Of a DNA stretch of 32,478 nucleotides, positions 1 to 8,583 are shown one piece after another (within the stretch, counting starts at the first letter, position 1; the number at the start of each line of letters is the position of its first letter). The DNA comes from Ardenticatenia bacterium. GTDB lineage: Bacteria; Chloroflexota; Anaerolineae; Ardenticatenales; Ardenticatenaceae. Both the position numbers and the translations under genes were made by a program. The DNA lies in the NCBI GenBank assembly GCA_030949995.1, contig JAUZRY010000055.1, positions 1-32,478 of the forward strand, in the 5' to 3' direction. The notes beneath the pieces were generated by a model, which had not been told where the DNA came from, did no database searches, and was given only the letters and a program-made list of their open reading frames with translations.

Positions 1-203
1 GGGCTGTTGGAATAATATGTTATGAATATTTTACCATCGACTTCCCCGGCCGTCAAATACTTGAAAAGTTTAGCTTTCTTATCCAACTCTCCACATGTCC
101 ACACGTGATTTGGTGATGCTGATCGCCATTGAAGGCCTTCACCGTTATCTTCTGTTCGGGGGACCACATGTCCCCACGCGTGATGGCTCACGCTAGCATT
201 CCG
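1..203. other. gene-free edge segment
   Basis: No credible gene is visible here. The first ~80 bases are much more AT-rich than the rest of the window. A 10-base word, ccacatgtcc, occurs at 91-100 and again at 163-172, each followed by a similar acNcgtgat-like stretch; this could be a degenerate direct repeat. The segment lies downstream of the transporter remnant that ends at 204. Confidence 0.5.
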
Positions 204-1046
204 CTACTGCTTGCGCCGCCGGGCCAAGAGTGCTCGCATGCGGGCGTGTCGTTCTCGGGTGATAGGGTAGAACCAGGCCGTCACGACCGCGCTCAGCAAC
301 AGCACAGCGCCTGTCGGCCCGGTCAGCACTCGAATGGCCTGCAGCGCGTCCAGTGGCTGCTGAAAGCGCACCGCGTGCTCCGGCGGGGCCTGATAGCCGA
401 ACCATCCCAACACCTGCAGGGCGAGGAAGATGGCTCCGGCTCCTGTCAGCTTGCGGATAGAGTTCTTGACGCCGTAGTAAATTCCTTCCTGACGACGGCG
501 GGTGCGCAGTTCATCCCACTCGATGATGTCGGGAAAAATGGCATCGGGCAAGACGTGGGCCGTGGCGACGCTGATGCCGGCTAAGATGGCCATGCCTAAC
601 ACCACTTGCACCCCCCTTGGGGCACGAGGTACAGAGCCACCTGCACAGCGGCCCAAAAAGTCATGCCCACAATGTAGGCCTCCCGTTTTCCCCATCGGTG
701 GGCCAAGGCGTTCCACACGGGGAGAGCGACGACGGCGGTCACCAGCAACACGCCGAGCACGGCCGACCCGATGGCCAAGTTCACCCCCACCAGCGAGACT
801 TGGGTGACCAAATTCCCCTGAGCTACCCAGTAGAGCAGATAGTAGGGCAACATCAAGGCCACCAGATCAAAGGTGACCCAATTCAACATGTAGAGCACCA
901 CAGCAAACCGGAAGGGTACATTGGCCCAAGCTGCCCGCAGGGTGTCGGCCAAGGAGGCCTTCCGAGCCACAGTGGCTACGTCGGCACGGGGTTTTCGCGC
1001 ACCACGGCGAAAATCAACAGGAAGGGAATTACCGCCATCCCGCCGC
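204..1046 (-). pseudogene. GPH/MelB-like MFS transporter, C-terminal part only
   Basis: This is the C-terminal two thirds of a glycoside-pentoside-hexuronide:cation symporter (MFS_2/MelB-like), which would take up sugars or glycosides across the inner membrane. Reading on the minus strand, the match starts at the end of transmembrane helix 6 (GMAVIPFLLIFAVVREN). It continues through a central-loop segment ending ARKASLADTL, the helix PFRFAVVLYMLNW and the family-typical PDIIEWDELRTRRRQEGIYYG stretch, and ends in YPITRERHARMRALLARR, as members of this family do. The first ~200 residues (six helices) are missing. Two frameshifts interrupt it, at a G run at 988-991 and a C run at 611-616; one added base repairs each, so they may be base-calling errors. 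The upstream end is joined directly to a decarboxylase fragment. It is unlikely to be a working transporter. Confidence 0.75.
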
Positions 1047-1286
1047 CACCACCTCGGTCTCCATGCGGCGCAGGCTGGGGAAAGCCAGCGGATTGAGGGC
1101 ATTTTCAGCGGCGAACAGCAAGCTGGCCTCGCGCAATACGGCCCGCACTTCAGGGCCGGCGTCGTACAGCAGGCTGAACAACCGCCCGTGCTCCCAAGGG
1201 GGGGGCTGAACCTTCAGCGTGTGCAGGTGGTCCAACACACGTTCTCGAGACCAGCCTTGGGAAGGCAAGGGACGCACGGGGCACAT
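1038..1286 (-). pseudogene. PLP-dependent (group II) decarboxylase, N-terminal fragment
   Basis: This encodes about 83 residues of the N-terminus of a pyridoxal-phosphate-dependent decarboxylase of the sphingosine-phosphate-lyase/group II type. The recognisable blocks are GWSRERVLDHL, WEHGRLFSLLYDAGPEV and the strongly conserved NPLAFPSLRRMETEVV. The start chosen is the ATG at 1286, because GGAGG lies six bases upstream of it; an upstream in-frame ATG at 1382 has no such support. The catalytic lysine domain is absent: the reading frame passes into transporter sequence near 1040. One extra G in the GGG at 1039-1041 would put the fragment in frame with the transporter, giving a single chimeric ORF of about 361 aa. 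A good minus-strand promoter precedes it, so the intact parent gene was probably expressed. Confidence 0.7.
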
Positions 1287-1405
1287 GGCACACCTCCAGC
1301 AAGGTCTCTCGGAGGAACGGTCAGAGCCATGCGCACATTCCTCTTCGGAACACAACGCCTCGTCCCGGGTATGCTTGCGCACCCCTCAAGGGATAGGGTG
1401 ATTTC

Positions 1406-1434
1406 ATTATATATGGGAAGACGCCATATGAAAA
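1406..1434 (-). promoter_or_regulatory. sigma70-type promoter, leftward
   Basis: On the minus strand the sequence reads TTTTCA (1434-1429), a 17-base spacer, then TATAAT (1411-1406), which is a perfect -10 box. It lies about 120 bases upstream of the decarboxylase fragment start at 1286. Transcription would begin near 1399. Confidence 0.6.
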
Positions 1435-1579
1435 CACGCCCGAGCCCGACTGTTCCGCTACAGGGACTCACGGTGGAACGGTAAGTATCCCCAAGAGGGC
1501 AAGTGCTTCCTCTACAAAACTGCCGTGGCGGAACACTCGGAGCACACGAACAGAAAGATGAGCTTTTCGACCGAAAACG

Positions 1580-1608
1580 TTGACAATCTCTCCGCCTTCC
1601 ACTATACT
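1580..1608 (+). promoter_or_regulatory. sigma70-type promoter of the sulfide operon
   Basis: TTGACA at 1580-1585 is a perfect -35 box, followed by a 17-base spacer and TATACT at 1603-1608. This is the strongest consensus promoter in the window. Transcription would begin near 1615, giving a ~90-base leader before the DUF1641 gene at 1705. It should drive the three-gene sulfide operon. No clear operator is seen around it. Confidence 0.7.
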
Positions 1609-1704
1609 GGAAGCCAGGATACTGGGAACTCGTACAGGGTGTAGTGGTACCATGCCCGCACCACAGTGGGCCTACGGTGTCGATGGTGACATGAGGAGGT
1701 GCAT

Positions 1705-2599
1705 ATGTCCACGACGTCAGTTTCCCCCCTTTCCCCGCATGATGAGGTGTTGGACCAGATTCTGGCCCGTCTTGACGCCCTCGAAGCTACTAGCCGTCTC
1801 CTGGCCCAAGCGGGGCGTGACGGTCCCGCCCTGGTGGGTGCTCTGATGGACGAGCTGGACTACCGGTACGCCGAGGGGGCGCCCATGCCCGACGTGGACG
1901 TGCTCCTCGAGCGCGCTCCCCACTTGGCGGCCCAAGCAGTCAACCGCCGCACGCTGGAGGCCCTGGAGCACATCCTGAGCCGGCTGGACGCCCTGGACGA
2001 GGCCACCCGCCTGCTGGCCCAGGCGGTGCGCGACGGGCCGGCACTGGTGGGTGCCCTGATGGACGAGCTGGACCACCGGTACGCCGAGGGGGCGCCCATG
2101 CCCGACATGGACGCCCTGCTCGAGCGTGCTCACTGTCGGCAACGCCGGCGATATCGCCGGCACCGCCGCGTTGACGGCCCTGGAACACATCCTCAGCCGG
2201 CTGGACGCCCTGGACGAGGCCACCCGTCTCCTGGCCCAAGCGGTGCGCGACGGGCCCGCTCTCGTCAGCGCGCTCGTGGACGAGGTAGATCGCTTCGCCC
2301 TTCGTGAAGAGGTGGATTTGGACGCGGCTGCGACAAACGTGGTCGATGCCCTCACCAGACTGGTTCACCTTGTACAGAGTCCGGCTTTTCAAGCCTTGCT
2401 CGACGCGCTCGATCCGACAACATTGGAGTTCGCTGCACGGGCAGCTCAGGCCACCCGAGAGACCTACACGGAGCGTCAGAGAATTGAGCAAGTCGGGCCT
2501 TGGGGAATGCTCCGGGCTCTGTACAACGCTGACGTGAGGCGCGCGTTGGGGTTTGCTCTGGCCATGCTCAGGCGCCTTGGGCGGGCGCTCTCGGCATAG
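1705..2599 (+). CDS. DUF1641 protein with triplicated internal module
   Basis: This is a cytoplasmic helical protein of about 297 residues, read across one frameshift. The C-terminus (VGPWGMLRALYNADVRRALGFALAMLRRLGRAL) matches the DUF1641 signature. DUF1641 proteins often sit beside sulfide:quinone oxidoreductases or formate dehydrogenases and probably act as accessory or membrane-docking partners; their biochemical role is not established. The N-terminal part is unusual: a ~71-residue unit (ILSRLDALDEATRLLAQAVR, then DGPALVGALMDELD, then YAEGAPMPD) occurs three times. The start is the ATG at 1705, with GGAGG five bases upstream; a GTG at 1699 is less likely. The frame shifts near 2126-2131 (one base too many or two too few), exactly between copies two and three. 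It is first in the operon with the SQR and persulfide dioxygenase genes. Confidence 0.7.
1750..2300 (+). repeat. in-gene tandem repeats of ~213-217 bases
   Basis: Three tandem copies begin at about 1750, 1963 and 2180. Copies two and three share almost identical DNA over their first ~80 bases (the codons for ILSRLDALDEATRLLAQAV), and copies one and two agree closely over the DGPALVGALMDELD to YAEGAPMPD part. The second spacing is 217, one more than a multiple of three, which accounts for the frameshift in the host gene. Confidence 0.8.
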
Positions 2600-2662
2600 C
2601 CAGGTCATGGCCAGCTCATATGTCGGTTGTGTGGCAGTACAGGCGAAGGAGGAGGTGACCAC

Positions 2663-3863
2663 ATGCAACATCAACATCAAGTGCTTATTGTCGGTGGAGG
2701 AACGGCAGGTATTACTGTGGCCGCTCGTTTGCTGCGCGCCCGGCCGGATTTGGACGTGGCAGTGGTCGAGCCCTCAGAGCGACACTACTACCAGCCCATT
2801 TGGACCCTCGTGGGTGCCGGTGCTGTCCCGAGAGAGGCGAGTGTGCGCGATGAGTCTGAGGTAATGCCGCCGGGCGTGACGTGGATTCACGATGCGGTGG
2901 CTGCGTTTGAACCTCAGGCGAACGGCGTGGTGCTCACGAACGGTGACCGGGTCGAATACGAATATCTGGTCGTGGCCGCCGGGATTCAGCTCGACTGGGA
3001 TGCTATTCCCGGCCTGGCCGGCAGTGTAGGCCGTGGGGGCGTGTGCAGCAATTACAGCTTCGAGACGGTTAACAGCACGTGGGAGGCCATTCGCACCTTC
3101 AGGGGGGGCACGGCTATTTTCACCCAGCCCAACACACCGGTGAAGTGTGGAGGGGCCCCTCAGAAGATCATGTACTTGGCTGCCGACTACTTCCGGCGCC
3201 ACGGCCTGGCCAACAAGACGCGCATCATTTTCGGATCGGCCAGCGGGAACATTTTCTCGGTGGAGAAATATGCTCGCACGCTCGGTTCTGGTCACATCCA
3301 GCGCCACGGCATGAGTGCACTACCACTCACGACGTTGGGTGGAGTTGCGCCCTGAGCAACGCGTCGAGGCGCTGTTTTTCGAGCACGCGTGGGAGACCGG
3401 TGAGCGTGTGACCTTCACCTATGACATGATTCACGTCACGCCTCCCCAAAGCGCTCCGGATATCATCAAGAAGAGCCCGTTGGCCGACGACGCCGGCTGG
3501 GTGGACGTGGACCCTTACACACTTCAGCACACACGCTATGCCAACGTCTTTTCCCTGGGGGATTGTTCCAGTTTGCCCACGTCCAAGACGGGGGCTGCCA
3601 TCCGCAAACAGGCACCTGTCCTGGTGGAAAACCTGCTGGCCGTCATGGACGGCCAGGAACCGTGTGCCCGTTACGATGGGTACACCTCCTGTCCCCTGGT
3701 GACCGGCTACGGGCGCCTGGTGCTGGCGGAGTTCGACTATGAGGGGCGGCCACGCGAGTCGTTCCCCTTCGATCAAAGCCAGGAGCGCTACACTATGTAC
3801 TTGTTGAAAAAGTATGTGCTCCCTGAGATGTACTGGACGGGCATGTTAAAAGGCGTAGCGTAA
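2663..3863 (+). CDS. sqr: sulfide:quinone oxidoreductase, type II-like
   Basis: This FAD enzyme oxidises H2S to a protein- or thiol-bound persulfide and passes electrons to quinone at the membrane surface. It has about 399 residues across one frameshift. The N-terminal Rossmann motif VLIVGGGTAGITVAARL is clear. Two cysteines match the redox pair of the mitochondrial-type enzymes: Cys162 in KCGGAPQKIMYL and the cysteine of FSLGDCSSLPTSKTGAA near the second FAD-binding loop. Cys128 (GVCSNYS) is a further candidate. The start is the ATG at 2663, six bases after GGAGGT; a TTG at 2627 lacks such a site. The frame changes at 3311-3315, between FSVEKYARTL and HYHSRRWVELRPEQ. Both halves are family sequence, so this looks like a base-calling error. 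A persulfide-consuming enzyme follows after a 21-base gap. Confidence 0.9.
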
Positions 3864-3884
3864 AAGAGTCCAAAGGAGGACGCG

Positions 3885-5309
3885 ATGTTGCTGCGGTACT
3901 TTTATGATCCCAGATTAGCCCATGCCTCCTACCTCGTAGGCTGTCAGTCGACAGGAGAGGCCATCGTCATCGATCCGGGGCGAGACGTAGAACCCTACCT
4001 CGATGTGGCCGAGGCCGAAGAGCTGAGCATTGTGGCCGCCTTCGAAACACACATCCACGCCGACTTCCTCTCCGGCGCCAGGGAATTGGCCGAGCGAGTG
4101 GGCGCTCACCTCTACCTCTCCGACGAAGGGGATGAGAACTGGAAGTACACCTACGCCCCCAATTACGACCACACCCTGCTCGAGGATGGGGATACCTTCA
4201 CCATCGGCCGCATCGTGTTTGAGGTGCTCCACACGCCAGGCCACACGCCGGAGCACATTTCCCTGCTCCTGACCGACACCGCCGCTGCCGACACGCCGAT
4301 GGGCATCTTCACCGGCGATTTCGTCTTCGTGGGCTCCATTGGCCGCCCCGACCTGTTGGAGAAGGCCGCCGGCATCAGTGGTACGGCCGAGGAGGGCGCC
4401 CGGCAGATGTTTCGCTCTTTAAAACGTTTCAAGCAACTGCCGGATTACCTTCAAGTCTGGCCGGCCCACGGGGCGGGCAGTGCGTGTGGCAAGGGGCTGG
4501 GTGCCATTCCATCGAGCACCGTGGGTTACGAGAAGCTCTTTAACCCTGGCCTGCGCTTCGACGACAAGGACGCCTTTGTCCGCTGGCTTCTGGCGGACCA
4601 GCCCGAACCACCTCGCTACTTTGCGGTTATGAAGCGGCTCAACAAGGAAGAACGCCCTGTGCTCCACACCTTGCCTCGCCCTGAACATCTGCCCGTGGAC
4701 CGCCTGGAGTCCGTGTTGGCTGACGGCGCCCTCGTTGTGGACACTCGTCCGGTGACATCCTTTGCCGTGGCCCACATCCCCGGCACGATTAACATCCCCT
4801 TCGATTCCAGCTTCACCACGTGGGCGGGCTGGTTCCTACCCTACGACCGTGATTTCTACCTGATTGCCGATGACGAGCGCGTGCCCGACATCGTGCGCGC
4901 CCTCATCAGCATCGGCTTGGACCGGGTGGCGGGCTACTTCCGCTCCACGGTAGTAGAGCAGTGGCTGAACATCGGAAACCCTGTCCAGAAGTACGACGTC
5001 GTGCTGCCCCAAGAGATTGCCGACCAGATCATGAACGGCGATGTGTTCCTGGTGGACGTGCGCAACGAGGCCGAACGCCACGAGGACGGCGCTATTCCCG
5101 GCTCGTTCCACATCATGTTGGGATACTTGCCCGAGCGGGTGGCCGAGTTGCCCAAGGAGAAGCCCATCGTGGTCCAATGTCGCACTGGTCATCGCTCTGC
5201 CATTGCCGCCTCAATTCTCCAGGCACACGGCGTCGGGCGAGTGATCAACATGCTGGGAGGCATTCGCGATTGGAAACGGGCCGGGCTCCCCGTGGAGAAT
5301 GGGCACTAG
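3885..5309 (+). CDS. CstB-like persulfide dioxygenase-rhodanese fusion
   Basis: This 474-residue cytoplasmic enzyme is expected to oxidise the persulfide made by SQR, yielding sulfite and then thiosulfate. Residues 1-240 form a metallo-beta-lactamase-fold persulfide dioxygenase of the ETHE1 type. The iron-site motifs are THIHADFLSG (His56, His58, Asp60), HTPGHTPEH (His116/His120), FTGDFVFVGSIGRPDL (Asp145) and WPAHGAGSACG (His195). Residues 275-365 are a rhodanese fold without the catalytic cysteine, the loop position reading LIADDE. Residues 375-474 are an active rhodanese with Cys432 in CRTGHRS. The order dioxygenase, pseudo-rhodanese, rhodanese is that of staphylococcal CstB. An AAAGGAGG site precedes the ATG. 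The gene is intact and last in the operon, followed by a strong hairpin. Confidence 0.9.
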   Translation: MLLRYFYDPRLAHASYLVGCQSTGEAIVIDPGRDVEPYLDVAEAEELSIVAAFETHIHADFLSGARELAERVGAHLYLSDEGDENWKYTYAPNYDHTLLEDGDTFTIGRIVFEVLHTPGHTPEHISLLLTDTAAADTPMGIFTGDFVFVGSIGRPDLLEKAAGISGTAEEGARQMFRSLKRFKQLPDYLQVWPAHGAGSACGKGLGAIPSSTVGYEKLFNPGLRFDDKDAFVRWLLADQPEPPRYFAVMKRLNKEERPVLHTLPRPEHLPVDRLESVLADGALVVDTRPVTSFAVAHIPGTINIPFDSSFTTWAGWFLPYDRDFYLIADDERVPDIVRALISIGLDRVAGYFRSTVVEQWLNIGNPVQKYDVVLPQEIADQIMNGDVFLVDVRNEAERHEDGAIPGSFHIMLGYLPERVAELPKEKPIVVQCRTGHRSAIAASILQAHGVGRVINMLGGIRDWKRAGLPVENGH

Positions 5310-5310
5310 G

Positions 5311-5359
5311 GAGCGAGAGCGCCCGGGCGTGGTAGATCCCGCGCCCGGGCGCGTTGCTC
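5311..5359. terminator. hairpin between convergent operons
   Basis: An 11-base perfect inverted repeat (GCGCCCGGGCG at 5319-5329 with CGCCCGGGCGC at 5342-5352) is flanked by outer arms GAGC (5311-5314) and GCTC (5356-5359). It lies in the 75-base gap where the sulfide operon and the Nap operon converge, so it can serve both strands. There is no T run, so termination may be weak or factor-assisted. Each main arm is itself nearly palindromic. Confidence 0.6.
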
Positions 5360-5384
5360 GTCCTGCTTTCGAGGGCCCCTCAAC

Positions 5385-6659
5385 CTACGTTGGAGATGCC
5401 GGCGATATCAGATGGGGCTTGGCCGGTGATGGGTCCGCCGCTGCGTCACCCTTGCACAGCCGTTGGTAGCGCACTTCCACGCCGACGGCCACTTTCGCCA
5501 GGATGGTGAAGACCCACGCCCCCAGCGCCCAGATCCCCAACGTCACCGTCCACTCCACCCACGTGGGCGCGTACTCCACGAACATGCGGCCCCACGGCTC
5601 GGGCACGAAGCCCGGCACGATCAATCCCATGCCCTTCTCGATCCAAATGCCCACGAAGAGGAGCGCGGAAGCTGTGAGAAGGACGGGAGTGCGCTGGCGC
5701 AGGGGTGGCACGGTGAGCACCACGGTGGCCAAGGTGACCAGGCTCAACGAGAGCCACATCCAGGGCACTAGGGCCCGGTGGCCGTCGAGTCCGAAGAAGA
5801 GGTAGATCGCACTTCGGCTGTGTTCGGTCGGCCAGTAGAATTCCTTGAAGAGCTCTGAAATGAGCATCACCAAGTTCACTTGGGCAGCGCCGGTGACCAC
5901 CAGGCCCAACTTGTGGAGCGTGCTGTCGGCGATGGTGTAGGGCGTCGTGCGGCGGATCACCGTCAGGATGATGATCATCAGTGCCGGACCGGCTGCGAAG
6001 GCCGAGGCCAAAAAGCGTGGCCCCAACAGAGAGGAGTTCCAGAAGGGGCGGGCCGGCAGGCCGGCGTAGAGGAAGGCCGTCACCAGGTGGATGGCCACGG
6101 CCCAGACGAGGGAGACGAACACCCCGGGCAGGTACACCCGGGGATTGGGCCGGCGCCCTTGGTAGTGGTTGTAGAGAATGTAGAAGGGCACGGTGAGGTT
6201 AATCACTAAGTACCCGTTGAGCACAATCACGTCCCACGCCAACATGGAGCGAGGCCAGTTGAAGATACCTAGTATCGGCACCATGTGCCAGAGGCGGGCT
6301 GGTCCCCCCATGTCCACAATCACGAAGGCCAGACACATTACCAATGCGGCTACGGCCATCCCCTCACCGAAGAGCACGGCGCGCACGAAGTCGGTGTCCC
6401 GGAAGATGTAGGTGGGCAACACCAACATGAGAGCGGCTGCGGCCACGCCCACCAGGAACGTGAAGTTGGAGATGTAGAGCCCCCAACTCACGTAATCGTA
6501 CATCCCCGTCACTGCCAGCCCCTCGCGGAGCTGCACGGTATAGGCGTAGGCTCCCAACACCATCATGAAGGTCAGAAAGCCCATCCACACGTGATAGCGC
6601 AGGCTGCCGGCCGTCACGTTGTCCAGCGCATCGCGGAAGAAAGCCACCAGAACGCGCAT
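5385..6659 (-). CDS. nrfD: NrfD/PsrC-type quinone-interacting membrane subunit
   Basis: This 424-residue integral membrane protein has about ten hydrophobic helices, as in PsrC/HybB-type NrfD proteins, which carry no heme and exchange electrons between quinol and a partner Fe-S protein. Family features include the early helices YHVWMGFLTFMMVLGAYAY and YDYVSWGLYISNFTFLVGVA, the loop MGGPARLWHMVPI, and conserved acidic residues in LISELFKEFYWPTEHSRS. The start is the ATG at 6659, with GAGGAG upstream; a longer reading from 6797 is only overlap with the preceding gene. It follows the Fe-S gene by ten bases and closes the Nap operon. Since no NapC is encoded, it is the likely route by which quinol electrons enter the nitrate reductase. 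The gene symbol is by family resemblance. Confidence 0.85.
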   Translation of the reverse strand: MRVLVAFFRDALDNVTAGSLRYHVWMGFLTFMMVLGAYAYTVQLREGLAVTGMYDYVSWGLYISNFTFLVGVAAAALMLVLPTYIFRDTDFVRAVLFGEGMAVAALVMCLAFVIVDMGGPARLWHMVPILGIFNWPRSMLAWDVIVLNGYLVINLTVPFYILYNHYQGRRPNPRVYLPGVFVSLVWAVAIHLVTAFLYAGLPARPFWNSSLLGPRFLASAFAAGPALMIIILTVIRRTTPYTIADSTLHKLGLVVTGAAQVNLVMLISELFKEFYWPTEHSRSAIYLFFGLDGHRALVPWMWLSLSLVTLATVVLTVPPLRQRTPVLLTASALLFVGIWIEKGMGLIVPGFVPEPWGRMFVEYAPTWVEWTVTLGIWALGAWVFTILAKVAVGVEVRYQRLCKGDAAADPSPAKPHLISPASPT

Positions 6660-6669
6660 GGTGTGCTCC

Positions 6670-7879
6670 TCAGTCCATGTAGTACCAGAACTTGGGCTCG
6701 GTGCCCAAGTCCTCCTTGAGTCGGAAGACCTTTTTGTGCTCCAGGATCCAGCGGATCTCGCTGTTGGGGTCGAGCAGGTTGCCGAAGACGCGGGCACCAG
6801 TGGGGCACGCGTCCACGCAGGCCGGCAGGCGGCCCTGGCGCACGCGCTGGATGCAGAAGGTACATTTCTCCATCACCCCCTTACGGCGCAGGCGGTTGCC
6901 CAGATAATGCTGGTTGAGGTTGATCTCGTCCACGGGCACGTGGGGGGTGCGCCAGTTGAAGCGCCGACCGTCGTAGGGGCAGGCCGCCTGGCAGTAGCGA
7001 CACCCGATGCACCAGTCATAATCGACCACCACAATGCCGTCGGGTTCCTTCCAGGTATGGCCTGCACGGGGCAGACGTCCACGCAGGGGGGGTTCTCACA
7101 GTGATAACATTGAGTGCCCACGTACATCTGGCCTTCGGCGGGTACCTCGTGATAGAACATGTCGTTGGCCCGGGCCATGCTGAACCCCCGGCGGGAATCT
7201 CGTGGATGCGGATGTAGCGCATGTCCGTGCCCCGGTCCAAGTTGTTTTCCTCAATGCAGGCCCGGATGCACTCCAAGTAGCCCCGACACTTGGAAATGTT
7301 AAAGGCGTACCCGTAGAGCACGCCCTGGATGGGGCCCTGTGTTGAGATGTGAGGGCGCTTGCCCGTCTCCAGCTCATAGAGCCGTTCCAACCGCTCGATG
7401 GTGGCCCGCTTCTCCTCGTCGGTCATCAGGCGGTAGTGGCGCTTGAAGTACTCTTCGAGGGAGAGTTTCGCCTTCTCCCGTTCGCGGTCGCTCCGGGCGC
7501 CCACAGGGAGAAGCGCCCGGCAGGCTGTCTGCAGGAACCCGAAGCCCAACACCAGCCCGATGGCCAACAGCTTGACGGCCGTGCGCCGGTCCACCTCCCG
7601 GCTGAGCATGTGTTCCAGACGGGAGCGGTCGGGCGGTTGGTTGTCGGGGAGGGTGATGTGTGCTCGTTTCTCGATATCATCGGGCAGGGCGAAGAGGCGT
7701 TTCAGCTCCCCCCACGTGAGCCTGTCGTGCTCCTGTGGAATGCGTTCCGGGGACACATCATCCACGCCATAGGTGGCGAACATGCGGCGTACCAGGTCCT
7801 CCACACCGATTTCCCGGGCGCTGGGCAGCCGGTTGCGCGGCCCGTGAGCCGAAACGCGGCCGTTGCGAGGTTCGCTCAT
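6670..7879 (-). CDS. four-cluster 4Fe-4S electron-transfer protein (NrfC/PsrB-like)
   Basis: This iron-sulfur subunit would shuttle electrons between the NrfD-type membrane protein and the cytochromes or reductase. The start is the ATG at 7879, overlapping the upstream stop as ATGA. About 403 residues are encoded once two single-base losses are restored, at the C run 7185-7189 and near 7055. The first ~110 residues are an unusual extension. A twin-arginine-like segment, DRRTAVKLLAIGLVLGFG, follows near residue 125 and suggests export or membrane anchoring. Cysteine groups follow in order: CRGYLECIRAC, CYHCENPPCVDVCP, CIGCRYCQAACP and CTFCIQ...CVDACPTGA, enough for four [4Fe-4S] clusters. All groups survive on either side of the frame breaks, so the gene is probably intact in the organism. 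Confidence 0.8.
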
Positions 7880-8583
7880 GGTCCTCCTCCTCGTCCTCGG
7901 CTGAAGTCCTTGGGGGGCACGGCGGGCCAACGCACATCCCACCGGGGATCGTGAGGGTTGTGGCAATCAGCACAATTCTGAAGCACGCGGGGCTCGGCCC
8001 AGCCGCCCACGCGCTTGCCGTGGGCGCCGCCCAGCCACTCCTCCACGGCCGAGGCGTGACATTGGGCGCACTGTTGGTAACTGGCGTCAAACTCCACGAC
8101 CTCCCCGGTAAGCGTGCGCAGTGTGTCTACCGTGGTGGAGTCTGCCTCGCCCTCGGCGTTCACGTTGTGGCACGTTTCACAGGTCATCGTGGTCTGGTCG
8201 CCGTGGTTCAGGGTGATCTCCCAATGTTGAAATTGCCCTTCGGCCTCGCTTTCGGCCTGTAACTCGTCCAGCGGCTTGACGTGGCAGGTGGAGCAGGGAT
8301 AAGCGGTCAGGTCCTCCACGCGGGTGAGCACATAGGTCTCCACCGGAGGTGCCTCGATGCCGCCAGCGGCCGTTTGGAGAAGACGATACTGCTCAAATTC
8401 CAGGAACGGCCGGCTGCTCACCTGGGGCATGGGCATGGCCTGCTGCTCGGCCTCTTTGAGGCGCTCCTCGACGGAGGGTCCCTCGATCTGCGCACGCTCA
8501 GCACAGGCTGTCATCACCATAACGGCGGCTGTGAGCAGGGGGATCAGGAAGAGGACTGGCCACAGGCGTGAGATCGTTCTCAT
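7876..8583 (-). CDS. tetraheme c-type cytochrome lipoprotein
   Basis: This 235-residue exported protein has a hydrophobic N-terminus ending in the lipobox VMTAC, with Cys27 as the lipidated residue, so it should be anchored to the outer face of the membrane. Four CxxCH heme-attachment motifs are present at about residues 97 (CSTCH), 135 (CETCH), 172 (CAQCH) and 204 (CADCH). The start is the ATG at 8583 after GGAGG. It overlaps the stop of the upstream cytochrome by ATGA, and its own stop overlaps the next ATG the same way, implying translational coupling. It does not look like NapC, which has an N-terminal membrane helix and a NapC/NirT fold. By position it could relay electrons from the Fe-S/NrfD module to the NapB-type cytochrome. 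Confidence 0.8.
   Translation of the reverse strand: MRTISRLWPVLFLIPLLTAAVMVMTACAERAQIEGPSVEERLKEAEQQAMPMPQVSSRPFLEFEQYRLLQTAAGGIEAPPVETYVLTRVEDLTAYPCSTCHVKPLDELQAESEAEGQFQHWEITLNHGDQTTMTCETCHNVNAEGEADSTTVDTLRTLTGEVVEFDASYQQCAQCHASAVEEWLGGAHGKRVGGWAEPRVLQNCADCHNPHDPRWDVRWPAVPPKDFSRGRGGGP

Larger units (their letters stand above)
1287..1704. other. divergent intergenic region with two promoters
   Basis: This 418-base gap separates the leftward decarboxylase fragment from the rightward sulfide operon. It holds one good sigma70-type promoter for each direction. Short ORFs on the minus strand (for example 1468-1653) have no ribosome binding site or recognisable similarity and are not called as genes. 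Confidence 0.6.

Noticed and set aside
1468-1653. 61-residue minus-strand ORF in the divergent gap
   Set aside because: No ribosome binding site, no recognisable similarity, and it lies across the consensus promoter of the sulfide operon.
2126-2137. Possible programmed frameshift between DUF1641 repeat copies
   Set aside because: No slippery heptamer or stimulatory structure is evident, and the many similar breaks elsewhere in the window make a sequence error more likely.
1750-2300. CRISPR-like or transposon repeats
   Set aside because: The repeats are long, contiguous, in frame and translate to the same helical module, so they are an intragenic duplication. No CRISPR array, transposase or tRNA was seen anywhere in the window.
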